Below are positions 1 through 6,908 of a DNA stretch of 33,375 nt, in pieces. How positions within the stretch are numbered: position 1 is the first letter of the stretch; each line of letters starts with the position of its first letter. The translations under genes and the position numbers were made by a program. The stretch is from NCBI RefSeq assembly GCF_937870815.1, contig NZ_CALMZS010000024.1, positions 1 through 33,375 on the forward strand, given 5' to 3'. Under the pieces are notes generated by a model, which saw nothing but the letters and a program-made list of their open reading frames with translations, did not search any database and was not told the DNA's origin. This DNA comes from an uncultured Brevundimonas sp. GTDB lineage: Bacteria > Pseudomonadota > Alphaproteobacteria > Caulobacterales > Caulobacteraceae.

Positions 1-9
1 CCGGCCTGT

Positions 10-94
10 GCGGGCGTGGTGGAACTGGTAGACGCGCCGGACTCAAAATCCGGTTCCGAAAGGAGTGTCGGTTCGAGCCCGACCGCCCGCACCA
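10..94 (+). tRNA. tRNA-Leu (anticodon CAA)
   Basis: A complete class II tRNA cloverleaf is visible. The acceptor arm GCGGGCG (10-16) pairs with CGCCCGC (84-90), followed by discriminator A and an encoded CCA end. The anticodon stem CCGGA/TCCGG encloses loop CTCAAAA, giving anticodon CAA, which reads UUG leucine codons. A long variable arm and the GTTCGAGCC T-loop complete the fold. UUG is a rare codon in a genome this GC-rich. The promoter would lie off the left edge. Confidence 0.96.
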
Positions 95-116
95 CGTCGC
101 CGCCGTCGGCCGTCCG

Positions 117-488
117 CTACGGCCGGCCCAGCTCCCTCGCCACGGCGACCACCACGGCCCGCTTGGCGGGCGGCAGCCGGCCGGCGATGCGGGCGATCTG
201 GAGCACGACCCGGTCCTCGGGATCCTCGGCGGTGGCGCCGTCGAAGGCGTCGCCGATCAGGGCGCTCAGCGGCGTCTCGAGCGCATGGGCGATCTGCACC
301 AGCCGGCCGAAGGGCACGGCCATCTCGCCGCTCTCATAGCGCTGGATGAGCTGGTGGCCGCCGCCGACGGTCGCGGCCAGGTCCGCCAGCGTCAGGCCGC
401 GGGCCGAGCGGGCGAGGGCGATGCGCTGCCCCAGCAGGCGGTTGTTCCGGGCCTCCGCCGCCCCGTCGGATCTGCGCTTTATCGTCAT
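117..488 (-). CDS. XRE-family helix-turn-helix transcriptional regulator
   Basis: This 123-residue protein carries a Cro/C1-type (XRE) DNA-binding domain at about residues 18-80. The pattern is GQRIALARSARGLTLADLAATVG, then a recognition-helix region ending in LIQRYESGEMAVP, then a helix with LVQIAHALETPLSALIG. The C-terminal 40 residues are short and helical, with no obvious sensor domain. It lies 90 bp downstream of gspO on the same strand and could be read from the same transcript, but it may be unrelated to secretion. Its target is not visible from sequence. Family assignment is secure; function is unknown. Confidence 0.85.
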   Translation of the reverse strand: MTIKRRSDGAAEARNNRLLGQRIALARSARGLTLADLAATVGGGHQLIQRYESGEMAVPFGRLVQIAHALETPLSALIGDAFDGATAEDPEDRVVLQIARIAGRLPPAKRAVVVAVARELGRP

Positions 489-578
489 CTTTCGCGGCGT
501 CCCTGGCTGACGGAACTAGCGCGGCCGCAACTCATATTTGTGTCGTTTCGTCGAAGGTTTGCCGGCGCCGGGACCGAC

Positions 579-1349
579 TCAGCCGCCTAGCCCCGGCGGT
601 CCCAGCAGCCAGGTCAGCCAGATGCCGAGCGCCAGAAAGACCCCGAACGGCATGCGGTCGGCGCCCGACACCCGGCGACCGGCCAGGATGCGGGCGGCGA
701 CGACGCTGAGCCCGGCCAGCGCCGCCCACAGCAGCACGCCGGGCAGGCCGACCCACCCGGTCCAGGCCCCGCCGGCGGCCAGCAGGAACGGGTCGCCGCC
801 GCCCAGCCCCTCGCGCCCGCGCACCTGGCGGTACAGCCGGGCCAGCAGCCAGAGGCCGGCGAAGCCCGCCGCCGCGCCGGTCAGGGAATCGACGACGGCG
901 AGCCGCTCCAGCGTCACGGCGGCGACCAGGCCGGTGGCCAGCAGGGGCAGGGTCAACTGGTCCGGCAGCCAGAAATGCTCGCCGTCGACCACCGCCAGCA
1001 ACAGCAGCTGCCAGCCGAGCAGGGCGGTGAGCAGGGCGGCGGCGGCGGACGGCTGGGTCGCCGCCGCGCACAGGCCGACGGCCGCCGCGGCCAGCTCCAT
1101 CAGCGGATAGCGGATCGGTATGGCGACCCCGCAGGCGGCGCAGCGGCCGCGGGCGGCGGCGTAGCTCAGCAGGGGGATCAGCCGCCACGGCCGCAGCGGC
1201 CGCTCGCAGCCGCGGCAGCGCGACCGGCCGGCCACGACGCCCTCGCCGCGCGGCAGGCGCACGCTGACCAGGCCGAGGAAGCTGCCGACCAGCAGGCCCG
1301 CGCCGCCCAGCAGGGCCGCCAGAAGCGCCGGGCCGGTGTCGAAGCTCAT
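579..1349 (-). CDS. gspO: Type II secretion prepilin peptidase/N-methyltransferase GspO
   Basis: An inner-membrane aspartyl protease that cuts the leader from type 4 prepilins and pseudopilins after Gly and methylates the new N-terminus. The 256-residue product has the N-terminal cytoplasmic zinc site as two CxxC pairs (C45/C48 and C70/C73), many hydrophobic segments, and two catalytic Asp regions: D122 in VDGEHFWLPD and D186 in LGGGDPFLLAA. The usual GxGDxK motif ends in Phe here rather than Lys. The ATG at 1349 is chosen because GGGGGA sits 5 nt upstream; the frame is open to a GTG at 1370 that would add seven residues without such a site. It is transcribed away from the lipoprotein gene, and its likely substrates are the five pseudopilins of the gsp operon. 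Confidence 0.9.
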   Translation of the reverse strand: MSFDTGPALLAALLGGAGLLVGSFLGLVSVRLPRGEGVVAGRSRCRGCERPLRPWRLIPLLSYAAARGRCAACGVAIPIRYPLMELAAAAVGLCAAATQPSAAAALLTALLGWQLLLLAVVDGEHFWLPDQLTLPLLATGLVAAVTLERLAVVDSLTGAAAGFAGLWLLARLYRQVRGREGLGGGDPFLLAAGGAWTGWVGLPGVLLWAALAGLSVVAARILAGRRVSGADRMPFGVFLALGIWLTWLLGPPGLGG

Positions 1350-1452
1350 GTCATTCCCCCGGACTCTCACACATGATTTCGGGCGGTTCAGCCACGTCCG
1401 GGCCCGCAGGCTCTACCCCCGACTTGTGACGATCGCACCGTATCAGGATGGT

Positions 1453-1529
1453 ATTTCACTGAAACGAAAAAACATCTTCACAGAGGTGCGCCGCAACCGT
1501 CACAGTTCGGCGTCCACGGTGTCACAACC
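1453..1529 (+). promoter_or_regulatory. Four phased TCAC words (22-bp period), candidate Pho-box-like operator
   Basis: TCAC occurs at 1456, 1478, 1500 and 1522, exactly 22 bp apart, in contexts TTCACTG, TTCACAG, GTCACAG and GTCACAA. They are the only TCAC words in this 90-bp stretch. PhoB boxes are known as direct repeats of CTGTCAT-like heptamers on an 11-bp period, so 22 bp equals two repeat units with degenerate units between. The last word ends about 6 bp before TTCTAT, a plausible -10. Binding by PhoB is inferred; another regulator that reads direct repeats is possible. Confidence 0.55.
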
Positions 1530-1569
1530 GCCTTCTATCGAGAGCTTGGGCAGGGGGCGAGCATCGCCG

Positions 1570-1600
1570 CGGCAGGACAGTGAGTCCGGTCGTCCTGCCG
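1570..1600 (+). promoter_or_regulatory. 5'-UTR stem-loop upstream of the surface-lipoprotein gene
   Basis: CGGCAGGAC (1570-1578) and GTCCTGCCG (1592-1600) form a perfect 9-bp inverted repeat around a 13-nt loop. It ends 33 nt before the chosen ATG and covers an in-frame GTG at 1580. That argues against the GTG as start and for a structured leader. A role in mRNA stability or translation is inferred. Confidence 0.45.
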
Positions 1601-1633
1601 AATGATCCCTTTGGACCAGACACGGTGGAAACG

Positions 1634-3151
1634 ATGACCGGCCTTCGACTGACAACCCTGCTCGCGATCTCCGCCAGCGCCCTGACCCTCGCCGCCTGCG
1701 GCTCGGCCGAAGTCGCTTCGCCCGGCGAGGGCGATTTCGGCGACGGTGGCTCCGGCGGCGGCGGCGGCGGCGGCCCGACCCCGCCGGCCCCCGGCACCCC
1801 GGCGGCCGACTGCCCGACCGGCTTCGCCAACGTCGGCCTGATCGCCAACAACACCCTGCGGGTCTGCCAGCTGCCGCAGCAGATCAACGGCGCCCTGACG
1901 GTGCCGCTGCGTGACGGCACCATCTATTCGATCAGCGGCCGCACCTCGGTGGGCACCGACCAGGGCGTCGATCCGGCGGCCCCGCTCGCCGGCAGCCAGC
2001 AGGGCATCCTGACCATCGAGGCCGGCGTCCGCCTCTTCGCCTCGGGCGGTTCGGACTATCTGCTGGTCAACCGCGGCTCGCAGATCTTCGCCGAAGGCAC
2101 GGCCACCAACCCGATCGTCTTCACCAGCCGCCAGAACGTCGAGGGCGCCACCACCGAGAGCTCGCAGGGCCAGTGGGGCGGCATCGTCCTGGCCGGCCGC
2201 GCGCCGCACTCGACCTGCCAGCTGACCGCGCCGGTGACCTGCACGGGCACCGTCGAAGGCACCAGCGCCTTCTACGGCGGCAACACCCCGGCCGACAACT
2301 CGGGCCGCATCCGCTACGTCCAGATCAAATATTCGGGCTTCGAGATCTCGACCGGCAACGAGCTCCAGGGCCTGACCATGGCCGGCGTCGGCTCGGGCAC
2401 CGCCATCGACCACGTCCAGATCTACAACAGCTCGGACGACGGCATCGAAATCTTCGGCGGCATGGTCAACCTGAGCCATATCGTCATCAACGGCGCCGAT
2501 GACGACGGTCTGGACACCGACTCGGGCTGGCGGGGCGGCGCCCAGTTCGGCATCGTCACCCAGCGTCCGCCGGGCTCGACCAGCCGCAGCGCCGGCTTCG
2601 AATTCTCGTCGGCTCCGAAGTCGACGCCGCTGGCCTCGCGCTATGTGTCGCAGCCGAAGATCGCCAACTTCACCCTGGTCGGCCGCAACTCGCCGACCAA
2701 CGCCCACACCGTGGCGCACTTCGACACCGGCACCGATCCGACCGTCATCAACTCGGTGTTCACCAATGTCGCCGGCTCGGCTTCGGCCTGTCTCGACATC
2801 AACGACGCCGACACGGTGACCAGCGCCCCGACCTTCAACTCGGTCTTCATGTCCTGCGCCATTCCCTACCGCTCCGGGAATGCGGCGGCGTCCGAGGCGA
2901 TCTTCACGGCCGGGACCAACAACACCGCCAACGGGACCTCGACCCTGACGGCGCCTGCGGCGGGCACCAGCCTGAGCAACCAGGTCCTGACCTTCATCAA
3001 CGGCGCCAACGAGACGGCGGTGACTCCGGCCAACGCCCCGGCGGTCCACAGCTTCTTCCAGTCGACCACCTATATCGGCGCCGTCCAGAACGCCTCCGAC
3101 ACCTGGTGGCAGGGCTGGACCTGCGGCCTCACGGCCGGCGCGACCTGCTGA
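1634..3151 (+). CDS. Surface lipoprotein with predicted beta-helix fold, ElpS-like candidate
   Basis: This 505-residue protein begins with a lipoprotein signal peptide ending in LTLAAC (C22 lipidated), then an acidic Gly-rich tether with a run of seven Gly and a Pro-rich stretch (residues 23-60). The body is rich in short beta repeats with N, G, D and T turns (for example GQWGGIVLAGRAP, VQIYNSSDDGIEIFGGMVN and VINGADDDGLDTD), typical of right-handed parallel beta-helix proteins. The ATG at 1634 places the signal peptide correctly; the GTG at 1580 would put 18 polar residues in front of it. It is followed by a TonB receptor and lies beside a T2SS locus. In Caulobacter crescentus the phosphate-starvation surface lipoprotein ElpS is encoded next to the T2SS genes and released T2SS-dependently. 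Position and type match, but identity with ElpS is inferred and no phosphatase motif is seen. Confidence 0.75.
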   Translation: MTGLRLTTLLAISASALTLAACGSAEVASPGEGDFGDGGSGGGGGGGPTPPAPGTPAADCPTGFANVGLIANNTLRVCQLPQQINGALTVPLRDGTIYSISGRTSVGTDQGVDPAAPLAGSQQGILTIEAGVRLFASGGSDYLLVNRGSQIFAEGTATNPIVFTSRQNVEGATTESSQGQWGGIVLAGRAPHSTCQLTAPVTCTGTVEGTSAFYGGNTPADNSGRIRYVQIKYSGFEISTGNELQGLTMAGVGSGTAIDHVQIYNSSDDGIEIFGGMVNLSHIVINGADDDGLDTDSGWRGGAQFGIVTQRPPGSTSRSAGFEFSSAPKSTPLASRYVSQPKIANFTLVGRNSPTNAHTVAHFDTGTDPTVINSVFTNVAGSASACLDINDADTVTSAPTFNSVFMSCAIPYRSGNAAASEAIFTAGTNNTANGTSTLTAPAAGTSLSNQVLTFINGANETAVTPANAPAVHSFFQSTTYIGAVQNASDTWWQGWTCGLTAGATC

Positions 3152-3162
3152 TGACGGATGCG

Positions 3163-3190
3163 CGGTGGCGGCCCTCGCGGGTCGCCACCG
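3163..3190 (+). terminator. Intercistronic hairpin between lipoprotein and TonB receptor genes
   Basis: CGGTGGCG-GCCC (3163-3174) pairs with GGGT-CGCCACCG (3179-3190), a 12-bp stem with one G-T pair and a TCGC tetraloop. It starts 11 nt after the lipoprotein stop. There is no T-run after it, so it more likely acts as a partial terminator or an mRNA-stabilising hairpin. That would allow more lipoprotein than receptor to be made. Confidence 0.55.
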
Positions 3191-3229
3191 TGTCTCGCGT
3201 ATTCCGTTGAACCCCATAAGGCGCAGAAC

Positions 3230-5878
3230 ATGAAGACGATCACCCTGACCCTGAGCGGGGTCCTTCTGGCCACCAGCGCACTCGTCGCGCCGGGTCTGGC
3301 CTACGCTCAAACTCCGCCGGCCCAGACCGCGCAGCAGACTCCGACCGACCAGGAGCCGACGTCCGACCTGGGCGAAGTGGTGGTTCTCGGACGCTACATT
3401 CCCCAGCCGAACCAGGAGAGCGCCGAGGTCGCCGCCTTCCTGACCGCCGAGGACCTGCAGCGGACGGGCGACGACAGCGCCGCCGGCGCGCTCGCCCGCG
3501 TCACCGGCCTGACCGTGGTCGAGGGGCGGTTCGTCTATGTCCGCGGCCTCGGCGAGCGGTATTCCTCGGCCCTGCTGAACGGGTCGCCCCTGCCCAGCCC
3601 CGAGCCGCTGCAGCGGGTCGTGCCGCTGGATCTGTTCCCGTCGAACATCCTCGACAGCGTGACCGTCCAGAAGACCTATTCGGTCGACTTCCCGGGCGAA
3701 TTCGGCGGCGGCGTGATCGACCTGCGCACCGTCGACGCGCCGAGCGAGCCGTTCTTCTCTATGTCGGCCTCGATCGGCGCGAACTCCGAGACGACCAACA
3801 AGGAAAGCCTGGTCTATTTCGGCTCGCGCACCGATTTCACCGGCTTCGACGACGGCACGCGCGACGTGCCGGGCCCGCTGGCCCTCGCCTTCGGCCAGGG
3901 CGTCGCGGTCAACAGCGGTAATTTCGAGGCGCAGGAACTGCAGCGCATCGGCCAGTCGCTGGTCAATGCGCCGCTGCGCCTGTTGCAGAGCGCGGACACG
4001 CCGGTCAATTTCGGCTTCGACCTGGCCGGCGGCCTGTCCAGCGACAGCAGCCTGGGCACCCTCGGCCTGATCGCCGTCGCCGGCTACAGCAACGACTGGT
4101 CGACCCGCCGCGGTTTCCAGGAGGAGAGCCAGTTCTCGGGCGACGTCCTGGTGCCGGCCACCAGCAAGGCGTTCGAGTCGAACCAGAACGACATCCAGCT
4201 GAACTTCCTCGGCGGCCTGTCGCTGACCACGGACAGCAGCGTGCTGCGCTGGACCAATTTCTACGTCCGCAACGTCACCAAGGAAGCCCGCACCGCCGCC
4301 GGTCCCGACTTCGACGCCGGCGGCGGGATTCAGCGGACCGACTTCACCGAATGGTTCGAACGCCAGCTGTTCTCCAGCCAGCTGGCCGGCGAGCACGAGG
4401 TCACCGACCGGGTGGATTTCGCCTGGCGGGCCGCCTACGCCAAGACCGAGCGCAACGCCCCGTATGAGACCCGCTTCGAATACGGCGTCGACGGCGACGG
4501 CAACTTCATCCACCAGATCGGCGGCAACCGCATCTCGTTCAGCGAACTGGACGACGACATCGTGTCGGGCGGGGCGGACGTGAGCTACACCCTGCCCCTG
4601 TCGGACTACCGCGACGCCGTCTTCAGCCTCGGGGTCGCCTATTCGGACAACAATCGCGACGCCCAGCGCCGCGACCTCCGGTTCGTGCCGGCCGGCACCC
4701 TGACCGACGAACAGCGCCAGTCCCGCGTGGACTTCCTCTATTCGGACTACAATATCCGGCCCACGGGCCTGGTCCTCGAGGAGACCACCGGCGGCGCCGG
4801 CAGCGGCGCGGCGGCCTATTCGGCCCAGCTGGAGGTGGCCGCGGCCTATGTCCAGGTCGACGCCGAGTTCATCCCCTTGCTCCGCACCACCTTTGGCGTG
4901 CGCTATGAGGATGGACAGCAGTCGGTCACGACGCGCGACCTGTTCGGCGGCGCGGCGCCGTTCCCGCCGACCGAGATCAACGAGCAGTATTTCCTGCCGT
5001 CGTTCACGGCGACGTGGAATTTCGCGGAAGACCAGCAGTTGCGCTTCGGCGCCTCCCAGACCATCGGTCGCCCGCAGTTCCGCGAACTGGCCCCGCAGTC
5101 CTATACGGACCCCGAGACCGACCGCGAGTTCACCGGCAACCCCTTCCTGGTCGACACCGAGATCCTCAACCTCGACGCCCGCTGGGAGTGGTTCTTCGCC
5201 CGTCAGCAGTATCTGACGGCCGGCGTCTTCTACAAGGACCTGGACAAGCCGGTGGAGTCGGTCATCTCGACCGCCAGCGCCGGTCGCCAGCAGTCGTTCC
5301 TGAACGCGCCGCAGGCGACGATCTTCGGCGCCGAGGTCGAGGCCAAGAAGTATTTCGAGTTCCCGGACGCCGGCTCGTCCTTCATCGCCAACAAGCGCTG
5401 GCTGGTGCAGGCCAACTACACCTGGTCGGACTCCGAGGTCCAGGTCGAGGCCGGCGACACCGTCCGCACCCCGGGCGGCGGCGGCGTGGGCGAGGACGCG
5501 ACCTTCTTCATCGCCGACGGCAGCCGCATGCAGGGTCAGTCCGACCATGTCGCCAACCTGCAGCTCGGCTGGGAGGACGACACGGCCCGGTCGCAGGCGA
5601 CGATCATCGTCAACTACGTCAGCGAGCGGATCACCGCCCGCGGCGCGGGCGCGGCGGGCTCGCGGGAACCGGACTATATCCAGGACCCCGGCGTCTTCCT
5701 CGACTTCGTCTACCGCAAGGATTTCGAGTACGGCGGCCGCGACCTCGGCTTCGCCCTCGAGCTGCGCAACCTGCTCAACACCGACTACGACGAGTACCAG
5801 GAGCTGGGGAACAAGATCCGGATCAACAACTACGATCTAGGCGCCTCGGCCTCGGTCAGCCTGACCGCCCGGTTCTGA
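3230..5878 (+). CDS. TonB-dependent outer-membrane receptor
   Basis: An 882-residue outer-membrane active transporter. The signal peptide ends at AYA (residue 26). A TonB-box-like GEVVVLG follows near residue 48. The plug domain then contains RTGDDSAAGALARVTGLTV, YVRGLGERYSSALLNG and FPGEFGGGVIDLRT, and a long beta-barrel ends in the terminal-Phe signature SVSLTARF. The ATG at 3230 has AAGG upstream and starts a proper signal sequence; the upstream frame to 3158 is not convincing. It follows the lipoprotein gene by 78 bp, an arrangement like a SusD/SusC capture-and-import pair. Its substrate cannot be read from sequence; a phosphate-containing compound is suggested only by the promoter motif and the ElpS analogy. 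Confidence 0.92.
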   Translation: MKTITLTLSGVLLATSALVAPGLAYAQTPPAQTAQQTPTDQEPTSDLGEVVVLGRYIPQPNQESAEVAAFLTAEDLQRTGDDSAAGALARVTGLTVVEGRFVYVRGLGERYSSALLNGSPLPSPEPLQRVVPLDLFPSNILDSVTVQKTYSVDFPGEFGGGVIDLRTVDAPSEPFFSMSASIGANSETTNKESLVYFGSRTDFTGFDDGTRDVPGPLALAFGQGVAVNSGNFEAQELQRIGQSLVNAPLRLLQSADTPVNFGFDLAGGLSSDSSLGTLGLIAVAGYSNDWSTRRGFQEESQFSGDVLVPATSKAFESNQNDIQLNFLGGLSLTTDSSVLRWTNFYVRNVTKEARTAAGPDFDAGGGIQRTDFTEWFERQLFSSQLAGEHEVTDRVDFAWRAAYAKTERNAPYETRFEYGVDGDGNFIHQIGGNRISFSELDDDIVSGGADVSYTLPLSDYRDAVFSLGVAYSDNNRDAQRRDLRFVPAGTLTDEQRQSRVDFLYSDYNIRPTGLVLEETTGGAGSGAAAYSAQLEVAAAYVQVDAEFIPLLRTTFGVRYEDGQQSVTTRDLFGGAAPFPPTEINEQYFLPSFTATWNFAEDQQLRFGASQTIGRPQFRELAPQSYTDPETDREFTGNPFLVDTEILNLDARWEWFFARQQYLTAGVFYKDLDKPVESVISTASAGRQQSFLNAPQATIFGAEVEAKKYFEFPDAGSSFIANKRWLVQANYTWSDSEVQVEAGDTVRTPGGGGVGEDATFFIADGSRMQGQSDHVANLQLGWEDDTARSQATIIVNYVSERITARGAGAAGSREPDYIQDPGVFLDFVYRKDFEYGGRDLGFALELRNLLNTDYDEYQELGNKIRINNYDLGASASVSLTARF

Positions 5879-5884
5879 CGCCAG

Positions 5885-5910
5885 GGGGAGGCCGCCGTCG
5901 CGGCCTCCCC
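5885..5910 (+). terminator. Terminator hairpin after the TonB receptor gene
   Basis: GGGGAGGCCGC (5885-5895) and GCGGCCTCCCC (5900-5910) form a perfect 11-bp stem with a 4-nt CGTC loop, starting 6 nt after the receptor stop codon and followed by GTTCTC. It separates the lipoprotein/receptor unit from the gsp operon, so the latter needs its own promoter. Confidence 0.75.
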
Positions 5911-5957
5911 GTTCTCGTGAAGGCGGAAATGCGGCATTTGCTCCGCATACGGTCTGA

Positions 5958-5989
5958 TAGTCACGGCAAGTTCTCCGCACCGTCACGGG
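5958..5989 (+). promoter_or_regulatory. Paired GTCACGG words, 22 bp apart, upstream of gspC
   Basis: GTCACGG occurs at 5960-5966 and again at 5982-5988, exactly 22 bp apart, the same word and spacing as in front of the lipoprotein gene. They are the only two TCAC words in the 150-bp gap between the receptor terminator and gspC. This suggests one regulator, perhaps PhoB-like, controls both operons. No clear -10 follows, so the promoter is not placed. Confidence 0.5.
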
Positions 5990-6062
5990 GCCGTGAAGCC
6001 CGGACACGGACGATTGGTCTAGGAAATCTCCGGGCCGTCGGGGCCCGTCGGGGCCTGCGATC

Positions 6063-6908
6063 GTGATCGGCGCAATTCGCAACTGGAGCTCGGGAGCCCG
6101 CGAGGCCCTCGCCGCCCGGCCCGACCGGGTCCGCGCCGCCGTGGAGGCGGCCCTGGCCGCGGTCCTGATCGTCCAGCTCGGCCGCCTGGCCTGGATCGCG
6201 GTCGAGCCGGTCGACCTCCCCGCCGCCGTGGCGGCGCGGCCCCAGGCCCAGCCCGTCGACTATTCCGTGTTCCAGCGTTTCGACGCCTTCTTCCGCACCG
6301 GCGGCGAGAGCAGCCTGGCCGGCGACGCCGCCGCGGGCGCCAGCCAGATGCGGCTGTTCGGAGTGCGCTCGGACGGCGCCGGCGGCGGTTCGGCCATCAT
6401 CGGCCTGGCCGACGGCCGCCAGATCGCCGTCGCCGTCGGCGAGACCATCGAGCCGGGCCTCGTGCTTCAGTCCGTCGGCGCCGACCATGTGGTGCTGGCC
6501 CGCGGGGCCTCGCTGAGCCGGCTGGTCTTCGGCGAGCTGCCGGTCGGCGCGGCCCCGCCGCCGCCGCCGCCGCCGGGGCCGCAGACCGTCACCCCCGACC
6601 CCGCCCCGGCCGCCGCCGCCGCCCCGACCGTCGACCCGGCCCGGCTGATCACGCCGGCCGCCCTGCGTCCGCGCATGCAGGGCCTGCGCCTCAACGGCTT
6701 CACCATCGCCGAGGGCGTCGACGCCGGCGCCCTGGACGCGGCCGGACTGCAGGCCGGCGACGTCATCCTCGCGGTCAACGGCGTGCCGCTCGACAGCCCG
6801 TCCCGCATCGCCGCCCTGCGCGGCCAGCTCGCCAACGCGGCCAGCGCCGAAATCCGCTTCGAGCGGGACGGTGCGGCGCAGACCACCACCATAAGGACAG
6901 GCCGTTGA
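6063..6908 (+). CDS. gspC: Type II secretion inner-membrane protein GspC
   Basis: GspC links the inner-membrane platform to the secretin and takes part in substrate recognition. The 281-residue product has a short cytoplasmic N-terminus, one transmembrane helix (about 27-47), a homology region (about 95-160, RLFGVRSDG through LSRLVFGELP) and a Pro/Ala-rich linker. It ends in a PDZ-like domain (about 205-281, with FTIAEGVDAGALDAAGLQAGDVILAVNG). Translation starts at GTG 6063. Upstream is a tandem 10-bp repeat (6035-6054) containing GGGG, the only possible ribosome-binding signal. It is the first gene of the operon and overlaps gspD by four bases. Confidence 0.88.
   Translation: MIGAIRNWSSGAREALAARPDRVRAAVEAALAAVLIVQLGRLAWIAVEPVDLPAAVAARPQAQPVDYSVFQRFDAFFRTGGESSLAGDAAAGASQMRLFGVRSDGAGGGSAIIGLADGRQIAVAVGETIEPGLVLQSVGADHVVLARGASLSRLVFGELPVGAAPPPPPPPGPQTVTPDPAPAAAAAPTVDPARLITPAALRPRMQGLRLNGFTIAEGVDAGALDAAGLQAGDVILAVNGVPLDSPSRIAALRGQLANAASAEIRFERDGAAQTTTIRTGR

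Larger units (their letters stand above)
1350..1633. promoter_or_regulatory. Divergent intergenic region between gspO and the surface-lipoprotein gene
   Basis: This 284-bp region must hold the gspO promoter (minus strand) and the lipoprotein promoter (plus strand). It is clearly less GC-rich around 1440-1485 than the flanking genes. It contains the 22-bp-phased TCAC array (1453-1529), a candidate -10 element TTCTAT at 1533-1538, and an inverted repeat in the presumed leader (1570-1600). No further gene is seen in it. Confidence 0.7.

Noticed and set aside
1535-5548. A 1337-codon open frame on the minus strand, opposite the lipoprotein and receptor genes
   Set aside because: It is antisense to two genes with clear signal peptides and family motifs; its translation is compositionally biased with no recognisable domain, a typical high-GC shadow.
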